A DNA stretch of 64,000 nt from Flavobacterium sp. 140616W15 (GTDB taxonomy: Bacteria; Bacteroidota; Bacteroidia; Flavobacteriales; Flavobacteriaceae). Of the stretch, positions 1 to 9,585 are shown in pieces. The notes below the pieces were generated by a model, which was given only the letters and a program-made list of their open reading frames with translations, ran no database searches and was not told the DNA's origin. The stretch covers positions 1,922,001 to 1,986,000 of the forward strand of contig NZ_CP033068.1 of NCBI RefSeq assembly GCF_003668995.1, read 5' to 3'. Each line of letters opens with the position of its first letter. Position 1 is the first letter of the stretch. A program made the translations under genes and the position numbers.

Positions 1-213
1 TTAAAAACAATTAAAGAAAAAACAGCTAATGGTCCAGCTGAATTTAGAACTTTGGCAGAGCAAAAAGGTTTTACATTAAATGGGAAACTTAAACCTGAAA
101 TAAAAGCTGGCGATATTACAAACTGGCTTAAAGAAGATTTTGATTTAGGACAAGGGCACGCAATGGCGATTTATGCACTGCTCAAAGGAATCAAGGACGA
201 AAATAGTCTATAA
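1..213 (+). CDS. DUF4287 domain protein, C-terminal part (5' end outside window)
   Basis: The frame is open from base 1 to a TAA at 211-213 and gives 70 residues. The pattern of a short helical region, LKPEIKAGDITNWLKEDF and a GHAMAIYALLKG ending matches the small DUF4287 family, whose function is not known. The start lies outside the window, so the full length cannot be judged. The family call rests on memory of the GHAMAIYA ending. Confidence 0.7.
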   Translation, partial: LKTIKEKTANGPAEFRTLAEQKGFTLNGKLKPEIKAGDITNWLKEDFDLGQGHAMAIYALLKGIKDENSL

Positions 214-296
214 GGTTCTGAAGTTCAAAGCTAATAACTTTGCTAAATGTAATTTTCTTTGCCAAATAACCAAAATACAATAAATTTAAAATTAAG

Positions 297-746
297 ATGA
301 GAATAATTTCGGTAAGGGAAAATCCCGAATATAAAGATAAGGCAATACATTATTTTCAAGATAGCTGGCCAGAAGTACCTGCAGTTATTTATGAAGATTG
401 TATTACACATAGTATTAATGCTAAAGATTCATTGCCTCAGTGGTATATATTAGAAAAGGATAATACTATTATTGGCTGCGCGGGTCTTATTACAAATGAC
501 TTTATTAGCCGAATGGATTTATATCCTTGGGTATGCGCCATTTTTATAGATGAAAAACACAGAGGAAATTCATATGGATCCTTATTAATTGAAAAAGCAA
601 AACAAGATTCAAAAAAAGCAGGATTTAATAACTTACATCTATGCACTGATCATGTCGGTTTTTATGAGAAATATGGTTTTAATTATATCGGACAAGGGCA
701 TCATCCTTGGGGAGAAGAATCTAGAATTTATCAGATAAGCTTATAA
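297..746 (+). CDS. GNAT family N-acetyltransferase
   Basis: A 149-residue protein with GNAT architecture: an N-terminal strand-helix region, a central beta-strand hairpin (IIGCAGLITND) and an acetyl-CoA binding motif KHRGNSYGSLLIEKAK at about residues 88-103, followed by GFYEKYGFNYIGQG near the C terminus. It should transfer an acetyl group from acetyl-CoA to a small molecule or protein amine; the substrate cannot be read from sequence. The ATG at 297 is the first in frame and has no strong Shine-Dalgarno sequence, as is usual here. It appears monocistronic, ended by the hairpin at 809-848. Confidence 0.88.
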   Translation: MRIISVRENPEYKDKAIHYFQDSWPEVPAVIYEDCITHSINAKDSLPQWYILEKDNTIIGCAGLITNDFISRMDLYPWVCAIFIDEKHRGNSYGSLLIEKAKQDSKKAGFNNLHLCTDHVGFYEKYGFNYIGQGHHPWGEESRIYQISL

Positions 747-808
747 GTTATTACTGCTAAATTCTTCTTTTTAAAACTTTGCAAAATGCTTTTAAGCTAT
801 TAAAAAAC

Positions 809-848
809 AGAGACACTACCATTCATCTATTTTGAATTTAGTGTCTCT
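809..848. terminator. Bidirectional rho-independent terminator
   Basis: A 10-bp perfect stem (AGAGACACTA / TAGTGTCTCT) with a 20-nt loop has an A run on its left and TTTT on its right. It lies between the convergent GNAT gene and the DUF1254 gene and can end both. Confidence 0.75.
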
Positions 849-877
849 TTTGTCTATTGAAATATTTTATACTAAAG

Positions 878-2344
878 TTATTCTGATACAGCTACTGTAA
901 CCGGTACTGATTCAGTTACTGGAGCTATTGGAACTGTTTTTTTTATTGAAGGTATGATCCATTTTCCTTTTAACATTTGTTCTTTTGGAGAATATACTCG
1001 CAATACTATATTAAATTCTCCAGATGATACTGGCAACCAATTATTTTCTCTGATTTTTCCGGGATATGATCTTTGAAAATAAATATCTATCGAACCATCG
1101 GCATTTCTAATTAATGAATCACGATTACCTATTGTAAAACGGTTCATAGGATTGGCAACAAATGCTCCTTTAGCATCATAGGCTGTTAATGACCAAAAGG
1201 CATTTGCTAATGGAATTTCATCCTGATTAAAATGAATCGTATATTTATTGGATCCATTTAGTTTATCACCTCCCTCATCGACCATACAAGAAGAATTAAT
1301 TATATCTTGAGGAAGATTAATTTCTAATCCTTTATAGGAAATCATTGCTCTGTGCTTATAATCAGTTCCAAATGCTCCTAATTTTAAATCTATTGGAGTC
1401 CATCCGTTCTCTAGTTTTGGAGGCATTGTTATCTCTTTATTTAGTGCTCCTAGCATTTTATCTGGAAGTGCCCTTACTACTGATTGCACTGAACTATTAA
1501 AGCCACTTAAGTTGAATTTACTTCCTGGTTTAATTCCAATTGTAGCAAACATTTTTACCGTTTCAGCATCTTTGTCTCTTGGCGGATTATTAGCCATTAA
1601 CTGATTTACATAATTAAAAAACTCTCCAATAGGTATTTTAGAAACAATTTCACTTGGCGAACCTTTTGGAACCGATGAATCAATTTTACCTTTTGGAGCA
1701 ACATAATCTGTAGCCCAACCACTCAAAGGAATTAATTTATATTGTCGTTGCAGCTTATACACTTTTAGTCCATCAACATAACTATTCATTTGAATTTGAT
1801 TAATAATACGTACCATATTGGTAGGAGACTTAATTTCTTGCATTCCTATCGGAACTGGCTCAGTAGATTTTGGTCCTGTAATTAAGAAATTTGCTGCTCC
1901 TGTTCCTGTAGTTCTTTTATTTAATGAGGAAAAAATATTGGTGTATGCATCTTGCATCGAAAGCTGATAGTACCTTCCATATGTATCAGGAACTGAAAGC
2001 ACTATAGGTTCTTTGCTTAAATCTAGCCAAGCCGATGAATAATAAGTATCGGCATTAAGTCGTGTACCATTTTTAAGAGTAGCATCCGGAAACGTTGATT
2101 TATGAACAAACTGGTTCATAGGTGCTGCCATACTCCCTACCTCTTCCGCATTAGTTGATTGTCTGCGGGCAATATCCATTAATACTAATGGTAAACCATA
2201 CAAATAAGCCATTTCGGCTGTTTTTATAATCGTACTATCATCGTTTACAATAGCTGCTTTTTTTTCAGTAGTCGCTTCTTTTTGATCCTTTTTGCAACCT
2301 GTGAATAAGCAAATTACAAAAATCATTAGCATAAAGTTCTTCAT
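878..2344 (-). CDS. DUF1254/DUF1214 domain lipoprotein
   Basis: A 488-residue protein beginning with a lipoprotein signal (MKNFMLMIFVICLFTGC, lipobox LFTGC), so probably anchored in the cell envelope. Residues about 45-170 match DUF1254 (AEMAYLYGLPLVLMD, MNQFVHKSTFPDA, NADTYYSSAWLDL) and about 370-475 match DUF1214 (ANAFWSLTAYDAKG, NRFTIGNRD, NWLPVSSGEFNIVLRVY). Such two-domain proteins are widespread, with no settled biochemical role. The C terminus carries a short Pro/Val-rich tail. It stands alone, with its own promoter presumably in 2345-2550. Confidence 0.88.
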   Translation of the reverse strand: MKNFMLMIFVICLFTGCKKDQKEATTEKKAAIVNDDSTIIKTAEMAYLYGLPLVLMDIARRQSTNAEEVGSMAAPMNQFVHKSTFPDATLKNGTRLNADTYYSSAWLDLSKEPIVLSVPDTYGRYYQLSMQDAYTNIFSSLNKRTTGTGAANFLITGPKSTEPVPIGMQEIKSPTNMVRIINQIQMNSYVDGLKVYKLQRQYKLIPLSGWATDYVAPKGKIDSSVPKGSPSEIVSKIPIGEFFNYVNQLMANNPPRDKDAETVKMFATIGIKPGSKFNLSGFNSSVQSVVRALPDKMLGALNKEITMPPKLENGWTPIDLKLGAFGTDYKHRAMISYKGLEINLPQDIINSSCMVDEGGDKLNGSNKYTIHFNQDEIPLANAFWSLTAYDAKGAFVANPMNRFTIGNRDSLIRNADGSIDIYFQRSYPGKIRENNWLPVSSGEFNIVLRVYSPKEQMLKGKWIIPSIKKTVPIAPVTESVPVTVAVSE

Positions 2345-2557
2345 GTTTTTTGAATTTAAATGTAAAGCAGTGATACTTTACGATTAATAAATATTTTAAG
2401 AACAATCAATTAGACTCTTTTATATTATGTATTTCTCCCTACTATTAAGCTCTTACACCTTATAACTAATCCTACTTTATAACTTTAATCTATCTAAACA
2501 CTTGAGGTTTGTTTCTATTAAAAAAAACAAAAATGGTATAGTAAATTTAAGCAAAAA

Positions 2558-2589
2558 AATCCCGATTACCACAAAAGGTAATCGGGATT
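2558..2589 (-). terminator. Rho-independent terminator of the GH3 gene
   Basis: A 13-bp perfect stem (AATCCCGATTACC / GGTAATCGGGATT) with a 6-nt loop. Read on the minus strand it is followed by a T run, 66 nt past the GH3 stop. Apart from this hairpin the gap 2345-2654 shows no gene. Confidence 0.85.
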
Positions 2590-2654
2590 ATGCAAACTAA
2601 CTAACCAACCATTGAAGCACTAATTATAAAGCTTCAAAAGCATCTTTTGTGAAA

Positions 2655-4871
2655 CTATTTTAAAGTAAACTTCACTTTTGTTTTAATATCTGTAGAAGAA
2701 GCTCCAATTAACGCTTCGAAGTCACCTGGTTCAGCAACCCAGTCATGCTTAACAGGATCGAAAAAGCTTAAAGCTGCTTTATCAACTGTAATTGAAACTG
2801 TTTTTTCTTCTCCTGCTTTTAGATTTACTTTCTCAAATCCTTTCAGTTCTTTGATTGGACGTGGTAAAGATGATTTTAAATCACTTATGTACAACTGAAC
2901 TGTTTCTGAACCATCTTTAGTTCCTGTATTTTTAACTTTTACTGTAAATGTAATTTTATCAGCGGCAGTTATCGTTTTTGCATCAGCAGTAACTTTTCCG
3001 TATTGGAAAGTAGTATAACTTAATCCGTGTCCAAAACTAAACAATGGTTTTACTTTTTGCTTATCTGCCCAACGGTATCCTACAAAAATACTTTCGTTGT
3101 ATGTTACTTCTTCTTTTCCTGGAAATTCTCCCAAAGCATGTGCTCCGTTATCTTTTAATTTTACAGGGAAAGTAAATGGCAATTTTCCTGAAGGGTTAGC
3201 ATCTCCAACTAAAACTGAAGCCAAAGCATTACCTGTTTCTGATCCTAAAAACCATCCTTGTACAATTCCAGGTACTTCATTTACCCATGGCATTGCTACT
3301 GCATTTCCTGAGATATTGATGAATACTAGGTTTTTATTTACTTTAAGTAATTCAGTTATAATTTTATCTTGATTGTATGGAAGCTCTAAACCTAAACGGT
3401 CAACACCTTCAGCATCTTGATAATTACTTTTGTTCAATCCACCTACAAACAATACGATATCAGCTTTTTTAGCAACATCAATAGCTTCTGCTAATAATTG
3501 GTCTGCTGGACGTTTCTCTGACAAATCTTGTCCTGAAACAACTCCGTTGTAATTCCCCTCAGCGTCACCTACATATCCACGAGCATAGATAACTTCAGCT
3601 TGTGTTCCCACTCTTTTCTTTAAACCGTCTAATGGTGAAATTTCATATTTAGCTTTTAATGAAGAACTACCTCCACCTACTGTCATCATCTTTATTGCAT
3701 TCTCTCCAATAACAGCAATTTTCTTCGTTTTGTTAAGATTAATTGGCAGTATATTATTTTTGTTCTGCAATAAAACGATTCCTTCTTCGGCAATTTTGCG
3801 ACCAGCAAGACCATGTTCTTCTGTTCCAAACGAACCATATGGTCTGTTTTTATCCATTGTAGTAAGGAAAGCTAATCGAAGGATGTTACGTATTTTTTGA
3901 TCTAATTCTTTAGTTCCTACTTCTCCTGATTTAATTAAATCTAGATAAGGTTTTGCTAAGTAATAATTTTGATAAGCATTGCTTGTTCCTGCAGATAAAC
4001 CATTTGTCCATGTTCCAAACTCCATGTCTAAACCATTTGTAATTGCTTGACGTGTGTTACTTACTCCTCCCCAATCGGCAACAACAGCTCCTTTAAATCC
4101 CCATTCTCCACGAAGAATATCATTTAACAAAAACTCATTATGGCAATTAGGCTGTCCTTTATATTTATTATAAGATCCCATTATAGTCCAAGCATCTCCT
4201 TCTTGAACAGCTGCTTTAAATGCTGGCAAATAGATCTCGTACAAAGCACGATCATCTACATTTACATTTACAGTATGCCGATTTGTTTCTTGATTATTCA
4301 ATGCAAAATGTTTTACACAAGCTGCAACACCGTTTTGCTGTACGCCTTTAATATAAGGCACTACCATTTTTGAAGCCAAAAACGGATCTTCTCCCATATA
4401 TTCAAAGTTACGTCCGTTAAGTGGCGATCTATAAATATTTACACCTGGTCCTAACAAAACAGTTTTATTACGGTAACGTGCTTCCTCACCTATAGATTTA
4501 CCATATAATGAAGACAATTCTTTGTTCCAAGTTGCTGCTAAAGCAGTAAGAGCTGGAAAAGCAATACAAGAGTCATTTGTCCATCCGGCCTGATCCCATT
4601 CATCCCATAAAACTTCTGAACGAATACCGTGAGGTCCGTCTGTCATCCAGAATTCAGGAATTCCTAAACGTGGTACTCCAGGCGAACTAAATTTTGATTG
4701 TGCATGAACCATTGCCACTTTTTCTTCTAGTGTCATTCTCGCAAGTGCATCTTCTACACGTTCTTGAATTGGCTTTTTATCATCTAGATAAACTGGTACT
4801 TTATTTTGTGCATTCATTCCGAATGTACCTAATAAGAGCAAAACAACAACTGCTTTAATGTTTCTAAACAT
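2655..4871 (-). CDS. Glycoside hydrolase family 3, beta-glucosidase-like
   Basis: A 738-residue secreted GH3 enzyme that should release terminal sugars (typically beta-glucose or xylose) from oligosaccharides in the periplasm. Residues 1-21 are a signal peptide ending MNAQ. The N-terminal barrel shows RLGIPEFWMTDGPHGIR (68-84), RNFEYMGEDPFL (154-165), KHFALNNQE (188-196) and the nucleophile context GAVVADWGG with Asp266. The C-terminal GH3 domain (IAVIGENA, GGLNKSN) follows, then an FN3-like domain at about 640-735. Length is normal for BglX-like enzymes. The exact sugar specificity is not decided by sequence alone. No SusC/SusD pair is adjacent; the upstream DUF6377 regulator is the likely partner. 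Confidence 0.93.
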   Translation of the reverse strand: MFRNIKAVVVLLLLGTFGMNAQNKVPVYLDDKKPIQERVEDALARMTLEEKVAMVHAQSKFSSPGVPRLGIPEFWMTDGPHGIRSEVLWDEWDQAGWTNDSCIAFPALTALAATWNKELSSLYGKSIGEEARYRNKTVLLGPGVNIYRSPLNGRNFEYMGEDPFLASKMVVPYIKGVQQNGVAACVKHFALNNQETNRHTVNVNVDDRALYEIYLPAFKAAVQEGDAWTIMGSYNKYKGQPNCHNEFLLNDILRGEWGFKGAVVADWGGVSNTRQAITNGLDMEFGTWTNGLSAGTSNAYQNYYLAKPYLDLIKSGEVGTKELDQKIRNILRLAFLTTMDKNRPYGSFGTEEHGLAGRKIAEEGIVLLQNKNNILPINLNKTKKIAVIGENAIKMMTVGGGSSSLKAKYEISPLDGLKKRVGTQAEVIYARGYVGDAEGNYNGVVSGQDLSEKRPADQLLAEAIDVAKKADIVLFVGGLNKSNYQDAEGVDRLGLELPYNQDKIITELLKVNKNLVFINISGNAVAMPWVNEVPGIVQGWFLGSETGNALASVLVGDANPSGKLPFTFPVKLKDNGAHALGEFPGKEEVTYNESIFVGYRWADKQKVKPLFSFGHGLSYTTFQYGKVTADAKTITAADKITFTVKVKNTGTKDGSETVQLYISDLKSSLPRPIKELKGFEKVNLKAGEEKTVSITVDKAALSFFDPVKHDWVAEPGDFEALIGASSTDIKTKVKFTLK

Positions 4872-4928
4872 AACTACTTATTTATTAATAATTTATTTTA
4901 ATATAATGACAAAACTTAAATCTTACTT

Positions 4929-4945
4929 AATCTTAAATTAAGATT
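4929..4945. promoter_or_regulatory. Perfect 17-nt palindrome upstream of the GH3 gene
   Basis: AATCTTAA-A-TTAAGATT lies 58-74 nt upstream of the GH3 start codon, inside the 220-nt gap to the DUF6377 gene. The symmetry suggests a dimeric regulator site, but AT-rich palindromes also occur by chance. Confidence 0.3.
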
Positions 4946-5091
4946 CATGTAATTACATTGTAAAACTAAAACGATATAGTATAATTAGAAAGCGCTATTA
5001 AAGAAAAGTAGCTACAAAAAAACACAACTAACTAAAGAACAAACAGTTAACTATTTTTATGTGATAAAAAAAGTAGTAGAATTAAAATAAA

Positions 5092-6840
5092 TTAATGCGT
5101 TTTAACAGCAATTGATCCTATTTTAACAACCATTTCTTCAAAATCATTACGAGAAACTGCCGCTTTATTTCTCGCTCTTGTACGGTAATTATAAATAGTG
5201 CTCAAAGAGTAACGAAGGAAAGCAGCAATTTTTACACTGTCATTAATACCAAGTCGTATTAAAGCAAAAATTCGCAACTCTGTATTTAACAATTCTCCTT
5301 GCTTAAGTACAATTTGTTCTTCGGTAATAAGCAACGAGTTAAAGTCTTTCACGAAAGTTGGATACAGATTTAAAAAAATCGTATCAAAGTTTTTATATAA
5401 TTCTTCTAGCTCATTATCAACCAAAGTATTTGATTTTAAAATCTTATACAATTCATCAAATTGTTTGGCTGTTGCTTTCTTATTTAAAGTAATACGATAC
5501 GTTTCGAGCTTATTGATATAACTAGAACAAAGACTAAAGAAATGGGCAATATATTCCTCTTTAATATGATTGGAATCAGATAATTGAGCATTTCGTTCCT
5601 GTAGCTGATTATTTGTTTTACTGATGTCTGCATTTAATTTTACCAGTTCTTCGCTTGTTTTAGAAAGTTCTTCCTTTATTCTGGAAACTCTCTTCATCTG
5701 TTTGTAAACATAAATCACTGCCAAAACGAGGAATACTGATAGCACACTTATCAATATCAAATACAATTGCAATTGACTTTTGCTTTTGGCTTCTTTATCT
5801 AGATAAGCTGTATTGATAATCGAAAATACTTCAGACATTTGAAGTGTACGGAATTGTACATTACAAAAAATAGCGTCTTCGATAGCTGATTTTGTCAATT
5901 TATAAGCCGTATCTACATCTCCTAATTCATAATAAACTAAAGCTAATTCCTGAATTGAAGCGTTGTCTTTTATTGAGTTTTTTAAATCAGCAGTTGCGGA
6001 TATAGCGAAATACGTTTTTTTTAATTCTAAATTCTCTTTCTTTTTATTAATGCTTCCCAAAAGGTAGCCAATCATAGCATATTGCGGGTTGTCATCCTTT
6101 GTTTCTTTTAGCAATTGAATCAGGTCTTTCTCGGTTCTACCAATTTGCCCCTCTGAAATATTCTTTTCGGCAAGATTGATTTTATACTTCAGCGATTGAG
6201 GATTTAATATTGCTAACAGTGAATCACGATATTTTACAACTTGCTCAACATACATCGGATTGTAACTATTAGTCGAATAATGCGAGAAAAACTCACGATA
6301 TGCTTCGTAGTAATCTGGAAGTAATTTCGGTGATAGGAGCTTTTTATTTATACTTTTTAAGATTTCTTCAGACTCACGGTATCTCCCCGATGAGGAATAT
6401 AGATTTGCTAATTGTAATTGGGCTGTTTCTACTAAATCTTTTTTATGTAACTCATAAGCAATCTTCAGATTCTTCTTGACATACAAAATTGCCGAATCTG
6501 ATTTGAATTTTTGGTATTCTTTATATAACGTTTGGTTATAATTATACTCTTGATAATCGGATAAATCCGTAGATTTTATTTTCTTAAAATTAGCAATTCG
6601 TTCTTCTTTTATGGCATCATATTTCTGTTTGTTTTTCAAAGCCAAATTCAATTTTACAAAAACAGAATCAGCGCTGTTATCCGCAGAAACAGAATGGCAA
6701 ACAATAACCAGAAAAAAAAACAATAGAGTATTTTTCAAAACCGTTTTCAATATAAAAATTACGATAGCCAAAGATAGTAAAGTGCAACAAAAGAAATATT
6801 TTTTTATACTATTAAACCCTTTAGTAAAAAGGTACCTCAA
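5092..6840 (-). CDS. DUF6377 membrane-bound TPR/HTH transcriptional regulator
   Basis: A 582-residue protein with an N-terminal hydrophobic export signal, TPR-like helical repeats over about 60-350, one transmembrane segment (LYLILISVLSVFLVLAVIYVY, about 370-390), a coiled coil (about 395-440) and a C-terminal LuxR-like helix-turn-helix (FALIRLGINDSVKIAAFL, SLSTIYNYRTRARNKA). This order is that of the Bacteroidota DUF6377 family: an outer sensory TPR part linked through the membrane to a DNA-binding end, often next to carbohydrate genes. The ATG at 6840 gives two hydrophobic stretches; a TTG at 6750 would give one clean signal peptide (MKTVLKNTLLFFFLVIVCH) and may be the true start. It probably controls the GH3 gene just downstream. 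Confidence 0.85.
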   Translation of the reverse strand: MRYLFTKGFNSIKKYFFCCTLLSLAIVIFILKTVLKNTLLFFFLVIVCHSVSADNSADSVFVKLNLALKNKQKYDAIKEERIANFKKIKSTDLSDYQEYNYNQTLYKEYQKFKSDSAILYVKKNLKIAYELHKKDLVETAQLQLANLYSSSGRYRESEEILKSINKKLLSPKLLPDYYEAYREFFSHYSTNSYNPMYVEQVVKYRDSLLAILNPQSLKYKINLAEKNISEGQIGRTEKDLIQLLKETKDDNPQYAMIGYLLGSINKKKENLELKKTYFAISATADLKNSIKDNASIQELALVYYELGDVDTAYKLTKSAIEDAIFCNVQFRTLQMSEVFSIINTAYLDKEAKSKSQLQLYLILISVLSVFLVLAVIYVYKQMKRVSRIKEELSKTSEELVKLNADISKTNNQLQERNAQLSDSNHIKEEYIAHFFSLCSSYINKLETYRITLNKKATAKQFDELYKILKSNTLVDNELEELYKNFDTIFLNLYPTFVKDFNSLLITEEQIVLKQGELLNTELRIFALIRLGINDSVKIAAFLRYSLSTIYNYRTRARNKAAVSRNDFEEMVVKIGSIAVKTH

Positions 6841-6948
6841 ATCATATTTTTTCTAAAAAACAGATAGTCTTTAATAAACTAATATCATATATTTCAAAGT
6901 ATTTGGTAAGAGTCAATCCAAATTTTAATATTTAAAATCAATAAAATT

Positions 6949-6966
6949 CAGAATTCATTCAGAATT
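6949..6966. promoter_or_regulatory. Candidate response-regulator box ahead of the two-component operon
   Basis: CAGAATTCATTCAGAATT contains two CAGAATT units 11 bp apart, the spacing expected for tandem OmpR-type dimers. It ends 18 nt before the response-regulator start. A close relative occurs at 8934-8951 before the PepSY-like gene. Confidence 0.4.
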
Positions 6967-6984
6967 GAATTAGTAAATTGCGTT

Positions 6985-7662
6985 ATGAAAATTTTGATAA
7001 TAGAAGACGAATTAGAAATAGCTGCAAGTATAAAAAGTTATTTCAAGCCCAATGGGATTCATTGTGAGACCTCTGGATCTTACAAAGACGCTCTGGACAA
7101 AATTAATCTTTATGATTATGATTGTGTATTATTAGATTTAATGCTTCCCGATGGTGATGGATTTGATATACTAAAAGAATTAAAAAAAAGAAATAAAACT
7201 GAAGGGGTTATTATTATTTCTGCCAAAGAAACACTAGATACCCGAATTGAAGGATTCAATCTAGGTGCTGATGATTATTTAACAAAACCCTTTCATTTAT
7301 CTGAATTATTAGTACGAATCCAAGCACTTATACGCCGTAAAAATTTTAAAGGAAATAATACTGTTATCTTTAATGAAATTGTTATCGATATCTTATCTAA
7401 AACAGTCACTGTAAACAATACAAAACTAGATATCACAAAAAAAGAAATAGACTTATTACTGTTTTTAATAGGCAATGAAAACAAAGTACTCTCAAAGGGA
7501 GCTATTGCCGAACATCTTTCGGGGGATATGGCTGATATGCTGGATAATCACGATTTTGTTTATGCACATATAAAAAACCTAAAAAAGAAGCTAAGCAATG
7601 CTAAAAGTGGTGATTATATAAAAACGATTTATGGTTTAGGATACAAATGGGATAATGAATAA
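6985..7662 (+). CDS. OmpR/PhoB-type response regulator
   Basis: A 225-residue two-domain response regulator. The receiver has the acidic pair E7/D8, phosphoacceptor Asp51 (VLLDLMLPDGDG), Ser79 and Lys101 (TKPF). The C-terminal winged helix (about 125-223) ends KTIYGLGYKWDNE, the usual wing and last strand. It overlaps the following kinase gene by 8 nt, so the two are translationally coupled. It probably controls its own operon and the PepSY-like gene through CAGAATTC boxes. Confidence 0.95.
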   Translation: MKILIIEDELEIAASIKSYFKPNGIHCETSGSYKDALDKINLYDYDCVLLDLMLPDGDGFDILKELKKRNKTEGVIIISAKETLDTRIEGFNLGADDYLTKPFHLSELLVRIQALIRRKNFKGNNTVIFNEIVIDILSKTVTVNNTKLDITKKEIDLLLFLIGNENKVLSKGAIAEHLSGDMADMLDNHDFVYAHIKNLKKKLSNAKSGDYIKTIYGLGYKWDNE

Positions 7663-8917
7663 AAAACTTTTAAATAAAACGACTGCCAGTTTTTTGTTAT
7701 TTTCAGTTTTGATACTGTTAATATCAGTTCCTGCTTTTTACTACATCACAGAACGGTTATACATTGAGGAAACTGATGAAACACTCTCTTTACACAGAGA
7801 TGAATTCTTAAAAGAAGAATTACCTAAAATGAACAGCAATGATATCTCATTGTGGAATAAATACAATCGAAATGTTCAGATTATTCCGTCTCATATTGTT
7901 ACTAAAGACACCATTTTTGATAAGATTTATTTTGATGAACTCGAAAATGAAAATGAACCTTACAGAGAACTTAATTCTCCAATAGAAATAAATGGGCAAC
8001 CTTACACCTACGTTGGAAGAATTAATTTGATAGAAAAGGAAGATTTAATTGTAAGTATTGCGTTATTGTTTTTAGTAGTTATTATTATTTTACTTTTAGG
8101 CATATTACTAATTACTAAAGTTTTATCCAAAAAACTTTGGGCTCCTTTTTATGATACGCTAAATCAGATTCAGGGATTTGAAATAGATAAAAACAATAAG
8201 CCAAAATTTATGCATACTGATGTTGAAGAGTTTAACGGACTTAACAAAAGTTTGGATCGCCTTATCGAAAAAAATACCGACATTTATAACAATCAGAGAG
8301 AATTTGTCGAAAACGCAGCTCATGAATTACAAACACCATTGGCGCTTTTTCAGACAAAAATAGATACCCTCTTTCAGCTTGACGTAACAAAAGAGCAGTC
8401 GGAAGTTTTAAGTTCCCTAAATAAAGATGTTTCACGATTAAATAGATTAAATAAAAACCTTTTGTTATTATCTAAAATTGAAAATGAAAATTATCTAGAC
8501 AAACAGCACATCGTTATAAATGAATATCTAAAAAAACATCTTGACTTTTTTACTGAGCAGGCAAAGGCTAAGAACCTCAACATTGTTATAGAATATGCAG
8601 AAAAACTAAAAATAGAAGGCAACCCCTCACTAACAGAAGTGCTTATTAATAATTTGTTTCTCAATGCTATTAGACACAATATCAAAAATGGGGAAATCAG
8701 TATTATAATTACTAGTGAATCTATTACGTTTTTAAATACAGGTCAGGAAACATCATTGATCGTAGATAAATTATTTAATCGTTTTTCTAAATCTAATCCA
8801 TCTTCGCAAGGAAACGGCTTGGGAATGGCAATCATAAAAAAAATTACCGAAATAAGTCATTGGAAAATAGACTATGCATTTGAGAATAATTTACACCGTT
8901 TTACCGTTAAATTCTAA
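7655..8917 (+). CDS. Sensor histidine kinase
   Basis: A 420-residue inner-membrane kinase: transmembrane segments at about 13-30 and 132-154 enclose a roughly 100-residue periplasmic sensor. The dimerisation box holds His223 (AAHELQTPLA), and the ATPase domain has an N box (NNLFLNAIRHN) and a G2 box (GNGLGMAI). The G1 box reads FLNTG, with Asn in place of the usual Asp, a form common in Bacteroidota. Partner of the overlapping response regulator. The signal is unknown; the co-located PepSY-like and membrane genes suggest an envelope or ion cue. Confidence 0.94.
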   Translation: MNKKLLNKTTASFLLFSVLILLISVPAFYYITERLYIEETDETLSLHRDEFLKEELPKMNSNDISLWNKYNRNVQIIPSHIVTKDTIFDKIYFDELENENEPYRELNSPIEINGQPYTYVGRINLIEKEDLIVSIALLFLVVIIILLLGILLITKVLSKKLWAPFYDTLNQIQGFEIDKNNKPKFMHTDVEEFNGLNKSLDRLIEKNTDIYNNQREFVENAAHELQTPLALFQTKIDTLFQLDVTKEQSEVLSSLNKDVSRLNRLNKNLLLLSKIENENYLDKQHIVINEYLKKHLDFFTEQAKAKNLNIVIEYAEKLKIEGNPSLTEVLINNLFLNAIRHNIKNGEISIIITSESITFLNTGQETSLIVDKLFNRFSKSNPSSQGNGLGMAIIKKITEISHWKIDYAFENNLHRFTVKF

Positions 8918-8933
8918 AAATTCAAACTTCCTA

Positions 8934-8954
8934 CAGAATTCTATTCTAATTTTG
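8934..8954 (+). promoter_or_regulatory. Promoter with candidate response-regulator box for the PepSY-like gene
   Basis: A TAATTTTG -7 box (8947-8954) lies 33 nt before the start codon. No TTG -33 element is visible at the normal distance. CAGAATTCTATTC, resembling the box at 6949-6966, lies immediately upstream, an arrangement that fits an activator-dependent promoter. Confidence 0.45.
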
Positions 8955-8987
8955 AACTGTAGATTTATTAATAGAAACTAAGAATAC

Positions 8988-9416
8988 ATGAAAACATCAA
9001 TAATAGCACTATTCGCAATATTAATTTCAACTTTTGCAATGGCTCAGGACTTAACTCCAAAAGAGGTTCCTGGAATTGTAAAATCAACTTTTTTAATAAA
9101 ATTTCCAGATGCTACCAATCCAAAGTGGGAGAAAGAAAATGACAACTATGAAGTTACCTTTACCTATGATAAGGAAGTACAATCGGCTATACTAGATAGT
9201 TCTGGAAACCTTATTCAAACAGAAGTTAAAATAACCAAAGAACAATTACCTAATAGCATTTTACCATACGTTAAAGTGAATTATCGTCGTAAAAAAATTA
9301 GAGAAGTTGCTAAAATCACAGATGTTAATGGTAAAGTTTTTTTTGAGGTAGAAATCTATAAAAAAGATTTAATATTCGATCATAAAGGAAATTTTGTCAA
9401 AGAAATAGCCAAATAA
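8988..9416 (+). CDS. PepSY-like (DUF2874) periplasmic protein
   Basis: A 142-residue exported protein with signal peptide MKTSIIALFAILISTFAMAQ. The mature part shows a duplicated PepSY-like unit: FLIKFPDATNPKWEKENDNYEVTF, a strand pair LDSSGNLIQTE and a second half ending IFDHKGNFVKEI. This is the small beta-lactamase-inhibitor-like fold common in Bacteroidota and often placed next to two-component genes. It lacks enzymatic residues; a binding or signalling role in the periplasm is inferred. It lies 70 nt after the kinase under its own promoter. Confidence 0.8.
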   Translation: MKTSIIALFAILISTFAMAQDLTPKEVPGIVKSTFLIKFPDATNPKWEKENDNYEVTFTYDKEVQSAILDSSGNLIQTEVKITKEQLPNSILPYVKVNYRRKKIREVAKITDVNGKVFFEVEIYKKDLIFDHKGNFVKEIAK

Positions 9417-9585
9417 ACTATCGTGACTTTCATCTTAGATAGGTATCAAAATTACTAATACTGATACATTTAATCTAAATACATTTTTAATAACTGAATT
9501 TATAAATGCTATATAGGACACTCACCTATATCTAGCACAGGAATCTTTTTACCTATTTTTTTGGCAAGCAAATCTCTAAATATCT

